This document shows positions 17,018 through 26,138 of a DNA stretch of 64,000 nt, one piece after another. The translations under genes were made by a program, and so were the position numbers. The notes beneath the pieces are model-generated. The model did no database searches. It was given only the letters and a program-made list of their open reading frames with translations, and had not been told where the DNA came from. This DNA comes from Francisella halioticida. GTDB lineage: Bacteria; Pseudomonadota; Gammaproteobacteria; Francisellales; Francisellaceae. How positions within the stretch are numbered: position 1 is the stretch's first letter; each line of letters begins with the position of its first letter. Location of the stretch: positions 558,001 through 622,000 of the forward strand of contig NZ_CP022132.1 of the NCBI RefSeq assembly GCF_002211785.1. Reading direction: 5' to 3'.

Positions 17018-18314
17018 TATAATACCCCATGAAATTGTAACAACAATTTTGAGAATTTAGTTCCTAAAGTAGCTAAACTATAAATGAGCAATTTAGGATA
17101 AATGTAAATGAGTAATAAGAGAAAAATATATACCGTTGAATTTAAGACTAAAGTTGTCTTGGAAGTATTGGGGAAAGATCAAACAATCACACAGTTATCA
17201 GTAAAATATAATATTACGCCCAAAAACATAAATAATTGGAAAACAGCCTTTTTAGAAAATGCTGAGTTGGCAATGGATCCATCCAAATCAGTATCACAAT
17301 ATAAAAAAGACAATGCAAAGCTTCAAACCAAGATAGATCAGTATTCTAAGAAGGTTGGACAACTAACAATTGAGAAGGAATTTCTTGAGGGAAAGCTCGT
17401 AAGCTTGGGATTATCTGATAGAAAAGCGATGATTGATCCTAAGCATAAATTATCTGTTGTAAAACAAAGTTTCTTATTAGAAGTTTCTAGAGCTGGTTTA
17501 TATTACAAGCCTGTGGTTAACGAACATAAAGAAGAAGTAAAAGCAAAGCTTATACAGATACATGAGGAGATTCCCTGCTACGGCTATATAAAAGCTCATA
17601 AGCAATTAATAGAAGATGGGTTTAGCATCTGTGAGAACACAGTACAAAAGTATCGTAAAGAGTTAGGCATCAAAGCTATATTGGCGGTGAAAAAACCAAA
17701 CTTAAACTTATCTGAACCTAACAAAGAGCATGCTATTTATAGTTACAAACTAAAAGGTTTAAGCATATTGAGACCTAATCAAGTTTGGTCTACAGATATT
17801 ACATATATTAAGACTGATGCTGGCACAGTTTATATGGCAGCTATTATTGATTGGTACTCTAAGGCTGTACTAAGTTGGGAGATATCCAACACTATGGATA
17901 GTAGTTTAGTTATGAAAGTTTTAAATGAAGCTCTGTATAAATATGGAGTACCAGAAATATTTAACACTGATCAAGGTAGCCAGTACACATCTAACATTCA
18001 TATCCAAACATTATTAGATAAAAAAATTACTATATCTATGGATGGTAAAGGTAGAGCAACTGATAACATTTGCATCGAAAGATTTTGGAGAAGTGCTAAA
18101 TGTGAGAGATTTTATTTAAATCAATATCCTGGCATTGTTGAACTAAGAAACGATGTGGATGATTATATAGATTTTTATAATAATAGAAGATTTCATGAGT
18201 CTATCAATTATAAAAAACCTATGGAATTTTATTACGATAACTTATTGGAAAAACGGGCGGCTTAGATGGGAACTAAATAATTGAAAATATTGTTTAATTT
18301 ATTGGGGTAGTATA
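17018..18314 (+). mobile_element. IS-B copy 1, 1297 bp, intact
   Basis: Terminal inverted repeats TATAATACCCCATGAAATT (left) and, inverted, TATACTACCCCAATAAATT (right). A 3-bp target duplication GTT flanks it (17015-17017 and 18315-18317). Exact match of length and duplication with two other copies fixes the boundaries. It lies 38 bp upstream of the sugar-transporter start codon. Confidence 0.95.
17108..18265 (+). CDS. IS-B transposase, apparently functional
   Basis: 385 residues in a single frame. It has an N-terminal helix-turn-helix around NNWK (Trp44), a coiled segment 62-97, and an integrase core with Asp230 (WSTDITY), Asp288 (NTDQGSQY) and Glu324 (IERFWRS), the DD(35)E triad of the IS3 family. 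It is a homologue of the IS-A transposase. A single ORF instead of orfA/orfB means no frameshift is needed for expression. This is the only copy in the window with no suspicious substitution. Confidence 0.93.
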   Translation: MSNKRKIYTVEFKTKVVLEVLGKDQTITQLSVKYNITPKNINNWKTAFLENAELAMDPSKSVSQYKKDNAKLQTKIDQYSKKVGQLTIEKEFLEGKLVSLGLSDRKAMIDPKHKLSVVKQSFLLEVSRAGLYYKPVVNEHKEEVKAKLIQIHEEIPCYGYIKAHKQLIEDGFSICENTVQKYRKELGIKAILAVKKPNLNLSEPNKEHAIYSYKLKGLSILRPNQVWSTDITYIKTDAGTVYMAAIIDWYSKAVLSWEISNTMDSSLVMKVLNEALYKYGVPEIFNTDQGSQYTSNIHIQTLLDKKITISMDGKGRATDNICIERFWRSAKCERFYLNQYPGIVELRNDVDDYIDFYNNRRFHESINYKKPMEFYYDNLLEKRAA

Positions 18315-18352
18315 GTTTTATTTAAATAACTTTAATAAAGGATAAAATAGTT

Positions 18353-19714
18353 ATGAAACAAACAAAAGGATATGTTTATATTATAATGATTTTAGGAGCT
18401 CTGGGAGGGATTTTATATGGTTATGATATTGGTGTGATGAATGCAGCAGTAATTTTCATAAATAAAGAAATAGTGATGTCTCATGGTCAGGAATCTTTAC
18501 TTTTAGGTTCTGTACTTGGTGGGGGAGCGTTAGCTACTTTATTTGCAGGTAAAGTGTCTGATATTATTGGAAGAAAAGTTTCTATCCTAATATCATGTGT
18601 AATTTTCATATTAAGCACATTTATCATTATGAGTTCACATGGATATGAAAGTTTGTTAATTGGTAGGCTAGTACAAGGTATAGCTGTTGGTATCGTTACC
18701 ATAGTTATTCCTTTGTATATAGTTGAAGTTATACCAGAAAACCTTAGAGGTAAAGGTATCGCTTTATTTCAACTAATGCTTACTCTTGGAATAGTGGGTG
18801 CTGGTTATGTTGGGTATTTGTATACCAAATGGTTTCCGACAAATGGTCATTGGAGAGATATGTTTGGAACATCTATGGTGCCTGCTATTTTTCTCTTAAT
18901 TGGCGGTGCGGTATTTTTGCCTACATCATCTAGATGGCTATTTATGAAAGGTAAAGCTGAGAAAGCAAAAGCAAATTTATATAAAATCTATAATGAGAAT
19001 ATAGTTGAGCACGAATATGAAAAAATAAAAAAAAGTATAGCGGTAGGCACCACATTCCAAGACTTTCTGGCTGGCTTTAAGAATAAGAAAGTAGTAGTGC
19101 TTTTTATTTCAGTGGCTTTGATTGCTATGTTGCAACAACTAACAGGGATTAATACTTTTTTACAGTATAGTTCAAGTTTGTTAGTTAAATCTGGTTTGAC
19201 AGCATCAACAACAGCAGTATTTAGCTCTACAGTAATAATGTTGATCAACTTTGTAGTTACTATTATTGCTTTGTGCTTAATTGATTATGCAGGAAGAAGG
19301 CCATTAGTTTTATTTGGAACCTTTATAGTATTTCTGGCTCTAATTTTAATGGCAATATGCTATTATTTTTTAGGAGCTAGTTCATTGAAAGGTTATTGTA
19401 TGCTTACTCTTTTATGTCTATTTATAATAGGGTATGCTGTTGGGCCCGGTGTGTGTATTTGGGCTTTATTATCAGAACCTCTTCCAAATAAAATGAGAAG
19501 CGTAGGCATGTCTATTGCCCTTTTCTTAAATTCAGGAATGTCTTTTTTATATGGCTCTTTATTTCTACCTTTATCAGCGCATATAGGTTTTGCAGGGCTA
19601 TTTTTAATAAGTGCAATATCTGTATTGATATATCATATTCTTATTAGAAAGAATATTCCAGAAACTGGTAATTTATCTCTTGAAGAGATTGAAGATAATT
19701 TATATAAAGCATAG
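18353..19714 (+). CDS. MFS sugar/polyol:proton symporter
   Basis: 453 residues with twelve predicted membrane segments. Sugar-porter family marks are seen: GYDIGVMNAAVIF in the first helix, DIIGRKVSIL between helices 2 and 3, the RLVQGIAVGIVTIVIPLYIVE stretch (quoted in part), and PETGNLSLEEIE at the C-terminus (cf. PETKGRSLEE). It imports a monosaccharide or inositol-type polyol by proton symport. It leads an operon with a PhyH-family oxygenase (12-bp gap) and a Gfo/Idh dehydrogenase, suggesting a dedicated substrate. IS-B lies 38 bp upstream, so its native promoter may be displaced. Confidence 0.88.
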   Translation: MKQTKGYVYIIMILGALGGILYGYDIGVMNAAVIFINKEIVMSHGQESLLLGSVLGGGALATLFAGKVSDIIGRKVSILISCVIFILSTFIIMSSHGYESLLIGRLVQGIAVGIVTIVIPLYIVEVIPENLRGKGIALFQLMLTLGIVGAGYVGYLYTKWFPTNGHWRDMFGTSMVPAIFLLIGGAVFLPTSSRWLFMKGKAEKAKANLYKIYNENIVEHEYEKIKKSIAVGTTFQDFLAGFKNKKVVVLFISVALIAMLQQLTGINTFLQYSSSLLVKSGLTASTTAVFSSTVIMLINFVVTIIALCLIDYAGRRPLVLFGTFIVFLALILMAICYYFLGASSLKGYCMLTLLCLFIIGYAVGPGVCIWALLSEPLPNKMRSVGMSIALFLNSGMSFLYGSLFLPLSAHIGFAGLFLISAISVLIYHILIRKNIPETGNLSLEEIEDNLYKA

Positions 19715-19726
19715 GAGGAAGGTTAG

Positions 19727-20584
19727 ATGTTTATAGATGATATAGATGTAGCTAAATTTAAAAAAGATGGTGTAGTAATAAAACGACTTTTTTCTGAGCA
19801 ACAGGTAGAGCAACTTAAAAATGCAGTTTATAATTCTTTTATTCCTGAATATGTTAAAAAAGAAAAAAAAATGGCAAATATTCAATTTTTACAGCCAAGA
19901 AACAGGGTAGATACTTTGCAAGAAGTTGCTGCTAATAAAGATATACTTGATGCTTGCTCAAAACTACTAGAAGGTGGAGAACCTATTATTGGAGGGGCTT
20001 CACTTTTTTATGGAGAAAAAGGAATAGAATATGTTCAGGGTTGGCATAGAGACTTGCTACATGTTCCAGAGGATGAAATTGATAATTTTTGGTTCACAAA
20101 AGAATATAATCATAACAATGTGCAAATAAATATAGCTTTAAACCATGATGAGAATCTTTGGTTTATTAGAGGTTCGCACAATCGTCAATTTACCGAAGAA
20201 GAGAAAAAGGTTTTTGGAGATTCAAAAGTTATGGCAGATGTTGCTTATAAGGATTTACCTAATGCTGAAAAAGTAATACTCAAACCCGGAGAAGCTGCGT
20301 TTTATAACAACAATGCTTTACACAAAGGTTACGGTGGCACTTTAAAATCTGATAGGATGGTTGTTCATCTAGGTTATCACTCTAATAAATATAGTCCAAC
20401 ATTCAATTTTTGTGTAATAAATCATCATGAGTTTTCTACAAAATATTTAAATAGCTTATCCACGAGTGTCAGGAAATTACTAAATGATCATATTGTTGAA
20501 AAAGAGCAGCATCCTGAAGTAGAAAGGTTTTACCAATTGCATCAGCAATTTATAAATAGCACATTTGAAACAAAGGAGAAATAG
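19727..20584 (+). CDS. Phytanoyl-CoA dioxygenase (PhyH)-family protein
   Basis: 285 residues preceded by a strong AGGAGG site. The Fe(II) facial triad is visible as HxD in GWHRDLLHV and a distal His in NALHKGYGG. An Arg in SDRMVVHLGYH can bind 2-oxoglutarate. The fold is the cupin-like PhyH family, which hydroxylates varied small molecules. The substrate is not predictable; its position between a sugar transporter and a Gfo/Idh dehydrogenase suggests a polyol or modified sugar. It is separated by 4 bp from the next gene. Confidence 0.82.
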   Translation: MFIDDIDVAKFKKDGVVIKRLFSEQQVEQLKNAVYNSFIPEYVKKEKKMANIQFLQPRNRVDTLQEVAANKDILDACSKLLEGGEPIIGGASLFYGEKGIEYVQGWHRDLLHVPEDEIDNFWFTKEYNHNNVQINIALNHDENLWFIRGSHNRQFTEEEKKVFGDSKVMADVAYKDLPNAEKVILKPGEAAFYNNNALHKGYGGTLKSDRMVVHLGYHSNKYSPTFNFCVINHHEFSTKYLNSLSTSVRKLLNDHIVEKEQHPEVERFYQLHQQFINSTFETKEK

Positions 20585-20588
20585 CGTA

Positions 20589-21566
20589 ATGAAGGAAGTA
20601 CGGTGGGGAATTATCGGTTGTGGTAAAGTCACTGAAGTGAAAAGTGGACCAGCTTTTTATAAAGTTAAAGGCTCTAAATTAGTAGCTGTTATGAGAAGAG
20701 ACATTGAGTTAGCTAAAGATTATGCTAAAAGACATAATGTGCCTAAATATTATGATAATGCTGATTATTTGATCAATGATGATGATGTTAATGCTGTTTA
20801 TATAGCTACACCGCCTTCCTTTCACAAAGAATATACAATAAAAGCAGCCAAAGCTGGTAAAGCAGTATATGTCGAAAAGCCAATGGCAACGAACTATCAA
20901 GAATGTTTAGAGATGATGGCTGCTTGTAAAAAAAATAATGTGCGATTATATGTGGCGTATTATAAGAGATCATTGTCAAGGTACCAAAAAGTAAGATCAT
21001 TGATACATGATGAGAAAGTAATTGGTAATCCACGCTTTGTAAACTGTGTACTTTATGATCCTTTTGAAAAAAGATATCAAGATCCAGAAAATTTACCATG
21101 GCATGTTATCAAAGAGATTTCTGGAGGAGGTCTATTTATGGACGTTGGTTGTCATACTTTAGATATTTTAGATTATCTTTTAGGTAAGATAGTTAGTATA
21201 GAACCCCAAGTGACAAATCAAATTAATAAGTATCCAGCTGAAGATAGTGTTGCTATTAGTTTTTCATTCGAAAATGGTGTTGTAGGTACAGGTATTTGGA
21301 ATTTTAGTAGCTATACTAATTATGACAATATAGAAATAGTTGGAGATAAAGGTAAAATAAGTTTTTCAATGTTTGGTGATGGCCCTATAGAAATTGAGAC
21401 AGAATCTCAAACACAAGCTATTTCCTTGAAACATCCAGAAAATGTTTCTATCAATATGGTTGAAGATGTTGTTAATTCAATTTTAGATAATAAAAATCAT
21501 ACTCCATCTTCAGCAGAAATTTCTGCAAGAACAAATAAGTTAATTGATAAGGTTTATGGTAATTAA
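20589..21566 (+). CDS. Gfo/Idh/MocA-family NAD(P)-dependent oxidoreductase
   Basis: 325 residues from MKEVRWGIIGCGKVTE (20589), chosen because a frame starting at 20565 overlaps the previous gene. N-terminal Rossmann motif GIIGCGKV; the family EKP motif is in YVEKPMATN. The catalytic region GGGLFMDVGCHTLDIL holds the Asp and His used for hydride transfer in the family. Members oxidise inositols, sugars or amino-sugars. Last gene of the transporter-PhyH-dehydrogenase operon. Confidence 0.88.
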   Translation: MKEVRWGIIGCGKVTEVKSGPAFYKVKGSKLVAVMRRDIELAKDYAKRHNVPKYYDNADYLINDDDVNAVYIATPPSFHKEYTIKAAKAGKAVYVEKPMATNYQECLEMMAACKKNNVRLYVAYYKRSLSRYQKVRSLIHDEKVIGNPRFVNCVLYDPFEKRYQDPENLPWHVIKEISGGGLFMDVGCHTLDILDYLLGKIVSIEPQVTNQINKYPAEDSVAISFSFENGVVGTGIWNFSSYTNYDNIEIVGDKGKISFSMFGDGPIEIETESQTQAISLKHPENVSINMVEDVVNSILDNKNHTPSSAEISARTNKLIDKVYGN

Positions 21567-21778
21567 TTATTTACTTTCCTAATTTGTAATAAAATTCCTC
21601 ATCTAGATTTATTATTTTTGTAAGAACTTATAACATATAATCGTAGGTGTAAAATTATTAATATCTTGATATGTTCTATTCTCTTTAGAAACTTTTAAAG
21701 TACTGAATAAGCTTAGTGGGAGAGTAAGTGTAGTTATTTGATTACAAAATTTAATAAATATAAGGAGATTTATTTCTA

Positions 21779-21918
21779 TGAGAAAGATTTTTGCTAATTT
21801 ATTGTTTGGTCTGCTTATTATTGTTAGTTGTTTCGCAAATGATTCTAATGCTAATCAAGATCAGCTATCAAATGTTATACAGAAAAGGCTACTATATGAG
21901 CAGACTGGAGATAAACAC
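21779..21918 (+). pseudogene. Small secreted-protein gene truncated by IS-C
   Basis: A good ribosome binding site (AAGGAG) precedes ATG 21779. The first 46 codons encode a signal peptide (MRKIFANLLFGLLIIVSC), possibly with a lipobox at Cys18, and a short polar mature region. The frame then meets the IS-C end at 21919. The 3' part is not found beyond the nested IS block. Product unknown; the architecture resembles the other small secreted gene split by IS-C near 48 kb. Confidence 0.7.
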
Positions 21919-21922
21919 TGAT

Positions 21923-22759
21923 CTACCCCGTCAATTTGGGACAGTTTACTACTTCATTTTCCATTATATATTCAAATTGATATGGAGTCATATAATTTAT
22001 TGTAGAATGTCTCCTTTTTGTATTATAGTAAGCTTCAATATATTCAAATATTGATAGTTTAGCTTCTTCTCTAGTTTTATAGCTTTCATCATGTACTAAC
22101 TCTACTTTTAAAGTTCCAAAGAAACTTTCACAAGCAGCATTATCGTAACAGCATCCTTTAGAGCTCATACTTGATAGTAGCCAGTGTTCTTTAATAATGT
22201 CTTGATATTGTTTGCTACAGTACTGTGACCCTTTATCAGAGTGTATAATCACACCACTAGGAAAATTTCTTCTAAAGAATGCCATATTTAAAGCATTACA
22301 AACTAAATCCGCTTTCATCCTAGAATCCATTGCCCAACCAATAACTGATCTTGAGAATAAATCTATAATCACACAAAGATACAGCCACCCCTCTTGTGTA
22401 GGTACATAAGTTATATCTGTAACCCACCTATGATTTACAGATAAAGCAGTGAAGTTTTGTTCTAATAAATTATCATAAACATGTTTGTTGTGGTTAGAAT
22501 CTGTAGTTTTCTTATGCTTACGAGCCGCTTTAGCATGTAAACCAAGTAATTTCATACGTTTAGATACTCTAGGTTGAGTAACTTTCCAACCCATATCTTT
22601 AAGCTCTTTGTATATCCTAACACTTCCATATCTAGATTTATGTTCATTAAAATAGCATCATCTAGTTCAGCATTGCCTTTTACCTATAGGTTTATGAATC
22701 CATCTGTAATATGAAGATGTGCTCACATTCAAAGATTTACATAGTGTTGTTACTGGCAT
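21923..22759 (-). pseudogene. IS-C orfB (DDE transposase), frameshifted and separated from orfA
   Basis: The long open part (22594 to 21923, 223 residues) has all catalytic residues: Asp60 (WVTDITY), Asp120 (IHSDKGSQY) and Glu156 (CESFFGTLK), DD(35)E. The N-terminal part from MPVTTLCKSLNVSTSSYYRW (22759) lies in another frame and ends at a TGA. A surplus A in an AAAA run and a missing T in a TTTT run put the segment between them out of frame. The 48-kb copy has the identical two shifts. The upstream orfA fusion is cut by IS-D. Confidence 0.85.
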
Positions 22760-24193
22760 AACTTTATAATAGGACTTTTGATGTGTAGTAATCTCTTCCA
22801 CCTATCAGCGGAATCTCAAATACTATATAATTTTCTAAAATCTGCCTAATTTATATAGGAATTTAACAAATTAGTTTGATGATTTGTTAGTTCTAGAACA
22901 CTAATTATTTCATTTTTAGACTTTTTCAAAACTATCTTAGAGTCTGGTATTTTTTGTTTTTTACCATACTCACTATTTTCTGATTTTTTATAAGGCTGAT
23001 AAGAAGCTCTTTTATTTAAAATAGTACCTGGAGCTCGTCCATATCCATGAGATTTATATACACAATGCTTTGCTGGTGAACCAATCTCTTGTAATATGGT
23101 TGATAGATTCCTTTGCACTTGATAAGGCGTGTAAATACTATTGTTTTTACGCATTTGTTTTTGCCAAGGATGTAATAAATCCGTATCCAATAAACTTGCA
23201 CATGCAAGTGAATTTATGTAGGCAAGTACACTAACTTGATTCCAAATATCTAGTGTTGGAGTATCTGGAGTTTCATATTTACCTAAAAGTAAATGTTGCT
23301 TAGAAAACCTAAAGAAATGCTCAATATTAAATCTACTTGAATATCTAGAAAATATTTCAAAACTAGTCAGCTTTCCTCTATCTTTGCCAGCTAACATCAA
23401 CCACATATTTTTGTAGTATACTGGATCTCCATTGTCTTTAAAAACTTGAACTTTAACAATATCAAAACAATTCTCATGCATTGGCATGTTCCTTTTTCCA
23501 TGAATAATTAAATTATTCCAACGAGTCAATTTTACAGTATATACTTTTCCTCGTGTGGTAACTATTTCACATTGTTCAGAATCCGATGGAGCTGTAGTCC
23601 ATGTTGATTCATCATTTAATTTAAAAGACTCACCATATTTTTTGAGCTTATTATCACTATGATCTTGAAAAGATAAATTTCTAACAGAGTTAAACCTGCT
23701 TAACAATAATGTATTATTATGTTCTGAGTAAACTCTATGAATACATTCCATTGAACTGTATTTTGAGTCACCAATCAGAACATTAATATCTCCTGAATTC
23801 TCTTGATTAGATATGTATTTATGGAATTGATCTAAGCCTACACTAATACCAGAATCAGAAGCAGTCACTCGCTGCAAATTAACAGGTACCACCCATTGCC
23901 CCATCTCCTGACCTAAGTATACTAAATAAGAGTATGAATGACCTATGCCAACTTTACCCGTACCATTAGTCAATCCATAAACAAATCTTCTTCCATCCAT
24001 GCTTTTTGAGTTAGGCTTTAAGATTGATGTTTCATCTAGAGCATAAAATGTATGTTGGATGAATTGTTTAATTTTATTTCATTAATCAATTTTGTTCCCA
24101 CTTTACCCAATATCGATGATAGTGATTCTATCTTTAGTATCTGAGATATGCTGCTATATTGTCGAGTAAAAAATGGGGATAAAGATAGCTCAA

Positions 24194-25490
24194 TATAATA
24201 CCCCATGAAATTGTAACAACAATTTTGAGAATTTAGTTCCTAAAGTAGCTAAACTATAAATGAGCAATTTAGGATAAATGTAAATGAGTAATAAGAGAAA
24301 AATATATACCGTTGAATTTAAGACTAAAGTTGTCTTGGAAGTATTGGGGAAAGATCAAACAATCACACAGTTATCAGTAAAATATAATATTACGCCCAAA
24401 AACATAAATAATTGGAAAACAGCCTTTTTAGAAAATGCTGAGTTGGTAATGGATCCATCCAAATCAGTATCACAATATAAAAAAGACAATGCAAAGCTTC
24501 AAACCAAGATAGATCAGTATTCTAAGAAGGTTGGACAACTAACAATTGAGAAGGAATTTCTTGAGGTAAAGCTCGTAAGCTTGGGATTATCTGATAGAAA
24601 AGCGATGATTGATCCTAAGCATAAATTATCTGTTGTAAAACAAAGTTGCTTATTAGAAGTTTCTAGAGCTGGTTTATATTACAAGCCTGTGGTTAACGAA
24701 CATAAAGAAGAAGTAAAAGCAAAGCTTATACAGATACATGAGGAGATTCCCTGCTACGGCTATATAAAAGCTCATAAGCAATTAATAGAAGATGAGTTTA
24801 GCATCTGTGAGAACACAGTACAAAAGTATCGTAAAGAGTTAGGCATCAAAGCTATATTAGCGGTGAAAAAACCAAACTTAAACTTATCTGAACCTAACAA
24901 AGAGCATGCTATTTATAGTTACAAACTAAAAGGTTTAAGCATATTGAGACCTAATCAAGTTTGGTCTACAGATATTACATATATTAAGACTGATGCTGGC
25001 ACAGTTTATATGGCAGCTATTATTGATTGGTACTCTAAGGCTGTACTAAGTTGGGAGATATCCAACACTATGGATAGTAGTTTAGTTATGAAAGTTTTAA
25101 ATGAAGCTCTGTATAAATATGGAGTACCAGAAATATTTAACACTGATCAAGGTAGCCAGTACACATCTAACATTCATATCCAAACATTATTAGATAAAAA
25201 AATTACTATATCTATGGATGGTAAAGGTAGAGCAACTGATAACATTTGCATCGAAAGATTTTGGAGAAGTGCTAAATGTGAGAGATTTTATTTAAATCAA
25301 TATCCTGGCATTGTTGAACTAAGAAACGATGTGGATGATTATATAGATTTTTATAATAATAGAAGATTTCATGAGTCTATCAATTATAAAAAACCTATGG
25401 AATTTTATTACGATAACTTATTGGAAAAACGGGCGGCTTAGATGGGAACTAAATAATTGAAAATATTGTTTAATTTATTGGGGTAGTATA
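24194..25490 (+). mobile_element. IS-B copy 2, innermost of the nested set
   Basis: 1297 bp with the same inverted repeats as copy 1 and a 3-bp target duplication CAA (24191-24193 and 25491-25493). Removing the element and one CAA restores the IS-D reading frame exactly (AKTAVELSLSPFF), which proves a simple insertion. Confidence 0.97.
24284..25441 (+). CDS. IS-B transposase (copy 2)
   Basis: 385 residues, catalytic Asp230, Asp288 and Glu324 intact. Relative to copy 1 it has Val for Ala55, Val for Gly95, Cys for Phe122 and Glu for Gly171. Copy 3 shares the changes at 55, 122 and 171, so these two form a subgroup. Gly95Val lies in the coiled linker before the core and may or may not matter. 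Confidence 0.92.
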   Translation: MSNKRKIYTVEFKTKVVLEVLGKDQTITQLSVKYNITPKNINNWKTAFLENAELVMDPSKSVSQYKKDNAKLQTKIDQYSKKVGQLTIEKEFLEVKLVSLGLSDRKAMIDPKHKLSVVKQSCLLEVSRAGLYYKPVVNEHKEEVKAKLIQIHEEIPCYGYIKAHKQLIEDEFSICENTVQKYRKELGIKAILAVKKPNLNLSEPNKEHAIYSYKLKGLSILRPNQVWSTDITYIKTDAGTVYMAAIIDWYSKAVLSWEISNTMDSSLVMKVLNEALYKYGVPEIFNTDQGSQYTSNIHIQTLLDKKITISMDGKGRATDNICIERFWRSAKCERFYLNQYPGIVELRNDVDDYIDFYNNRRFHESINYKKPMEFYYDNLLEKRAA

Positions 25491-25728
25491 CAACAGCAGT
25501 TTTAGCATTTGATGATGATAAAGCATCTATTAATTCAAATGTGGTATCAGCATAAGTTTCAAAGCTATCATATAACTCTTCTCTAAATGAATTTGTATAG
25601 GCAAGATTACCAAAAGGAAAGGACATATAATGATCTATTTCAAAATTATTTACATGGAGATTATTATAATTTATTCAATGCCCAGACATCAAAAGTCCCA
25701 TTATAATGCTCCTTAATAAAGGCGTACC

Positions 25729-26037
25729 TTACAGATTTTGCTTTGCAAAGTACGCTGCTGACTTTTTTAGTATTTCACGCTCTGTTTCTGCCTGTTTGAG
25801 TTTTTTCTTCAAATCAGTATTTTCAAAAGATAGTTGCTGGTACTGCGTTTTATAATCTATCTTTATTTCTTTCTGAGGGTTTGACATGGCTTTGGATATC
25901 CAACTGCAAATGGTTTTATATTTAACCCCTAAATTATCTGCTATTTCTCGTCTATTTGCATCTGGTTGTAAACATAATTTAACAGCTTCATCTTTAAACT
26001 CTTTTGTATATCTCATCTTGTCTCCTTTTCTTAACAC
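25729..26037 (-). CDS. IS-C orfA (helix-turn-helix subunit)
   Basis: 102 residues, or 95 from MRYTKEFKDEAVKLCL, which better fits the IS3-family OrfA start. A helix-turn-helix (about 20-45) is followed by a leucine-zipper-like coiled coil (68-95). It ends AKQNL. Normally OrfA is fused to OrfB by a -1 frameshift near the GCAAAGCAAAATC stretch at its end. Here orfB has been moved 2.9 kb away by IS-D, so only OrfA can be made. Confidence 0.88.
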   Translation of the reverse strand: MLRKGDKMRYTKEFKDEAVKLCLQPDANRREIADNLGVKYKTICSWISKAMSNPQKEIKIDYKTQYQQLSFENTDLKKKLKQAETEREILKKSAAYFAKQNL

Positions 26038-26067
26038 CTAAGTGTCCCAAATAGGAGGGTATGATCA

Positions 26068-26138
26068 CTCATTTATAGTTTAGCTATTTTAGGAACTAAA
26101 TTCTCAAAATTGTTGTTAAAATTTCATGGGGTATTATA
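26068..26138 (-). mobile_element. IS-B left-end remnant (71 bp)
   Basis: Matches, inverted, the first 71 bp of IS-B up to TATAATACCCCATGAAATT at 26138, with one mismatch (TATTTTAGG for TACTTTAGG). IS-C begins exactly at its inner edge, so IS-C inserted into an IS-B copy whose remainder was later lost. It also truncates the NCS2 permease gene. Confidence 0.9.

Larger units (their letters stand above)
22846..25626 (-). pseudogene. IS-D transposase, interrupted by IS-B and frameshifted
   Basis: The gene begins at 25626 (MSFPFGNLAYTNSFREELYD) and runs to 25491, where IS-B copy 2 interrupts it. It resumes at 24193 (ELSLSPFF) after removal of one CAA duplication. A one-base loss near 24060 shifts the frame before ALDETSIL, which holds the first catalytic Asp. 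The rest runs to 22846 with GDSKYS (second Asp) and Y-SS-R-FNI-E-HFFRFS-K, a perfect Y-2-R-3-E-6-K signature of the IS4 family. The intact protein would be about 490 residues. Inactive here. Confidence 0.88.
22771..25700 (-). mobile_element. IS-D, IS4-like insertion sequence, split by IS-B
   Basis: Inverted ends AGGACTTTTGATGTGTAG (22771) and, inverted, TGGGACTTTTGATGTCTGG (25700). A 7-bp direct repeat TTATAAT flanks it at 22764-22770 and 25701-25707, and both copies read into continuous IS-C sequence. Without the inner IS-B and its CAA duplication the element is 1630 bp. Only copy in the window. Confidence 0.9.
21919..26067 (-). mobile_element. IS-C copy 1, IS3-family, split by IS-D
   Basis: Ends are TGATCTACCCCGTCAATTTGG (21919, in part) and, inverted, TGATCATACCCTCC (ends 26067). 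Subtracting the nested IS-D and its 7-bp duplication leaves 1212 bp, which equals the 48-kb copy plus its 120-bp deletion. orfA lies at 25729-26037 and orfB at 21923-22759. No target duplication flanks it: the left neighbour is a secreted-protein gene and the right neighbour an IS-B end remnant, so a deletion followed insertion. Confidence 0.9.

Noticed and set aside
17018-25490. IS-B copies 1 and 2 as the ends of a composite transposon carrying the sugar operon
   Set aside because: Each copy has its own 3-bp target duplication, which shows separate insertions.
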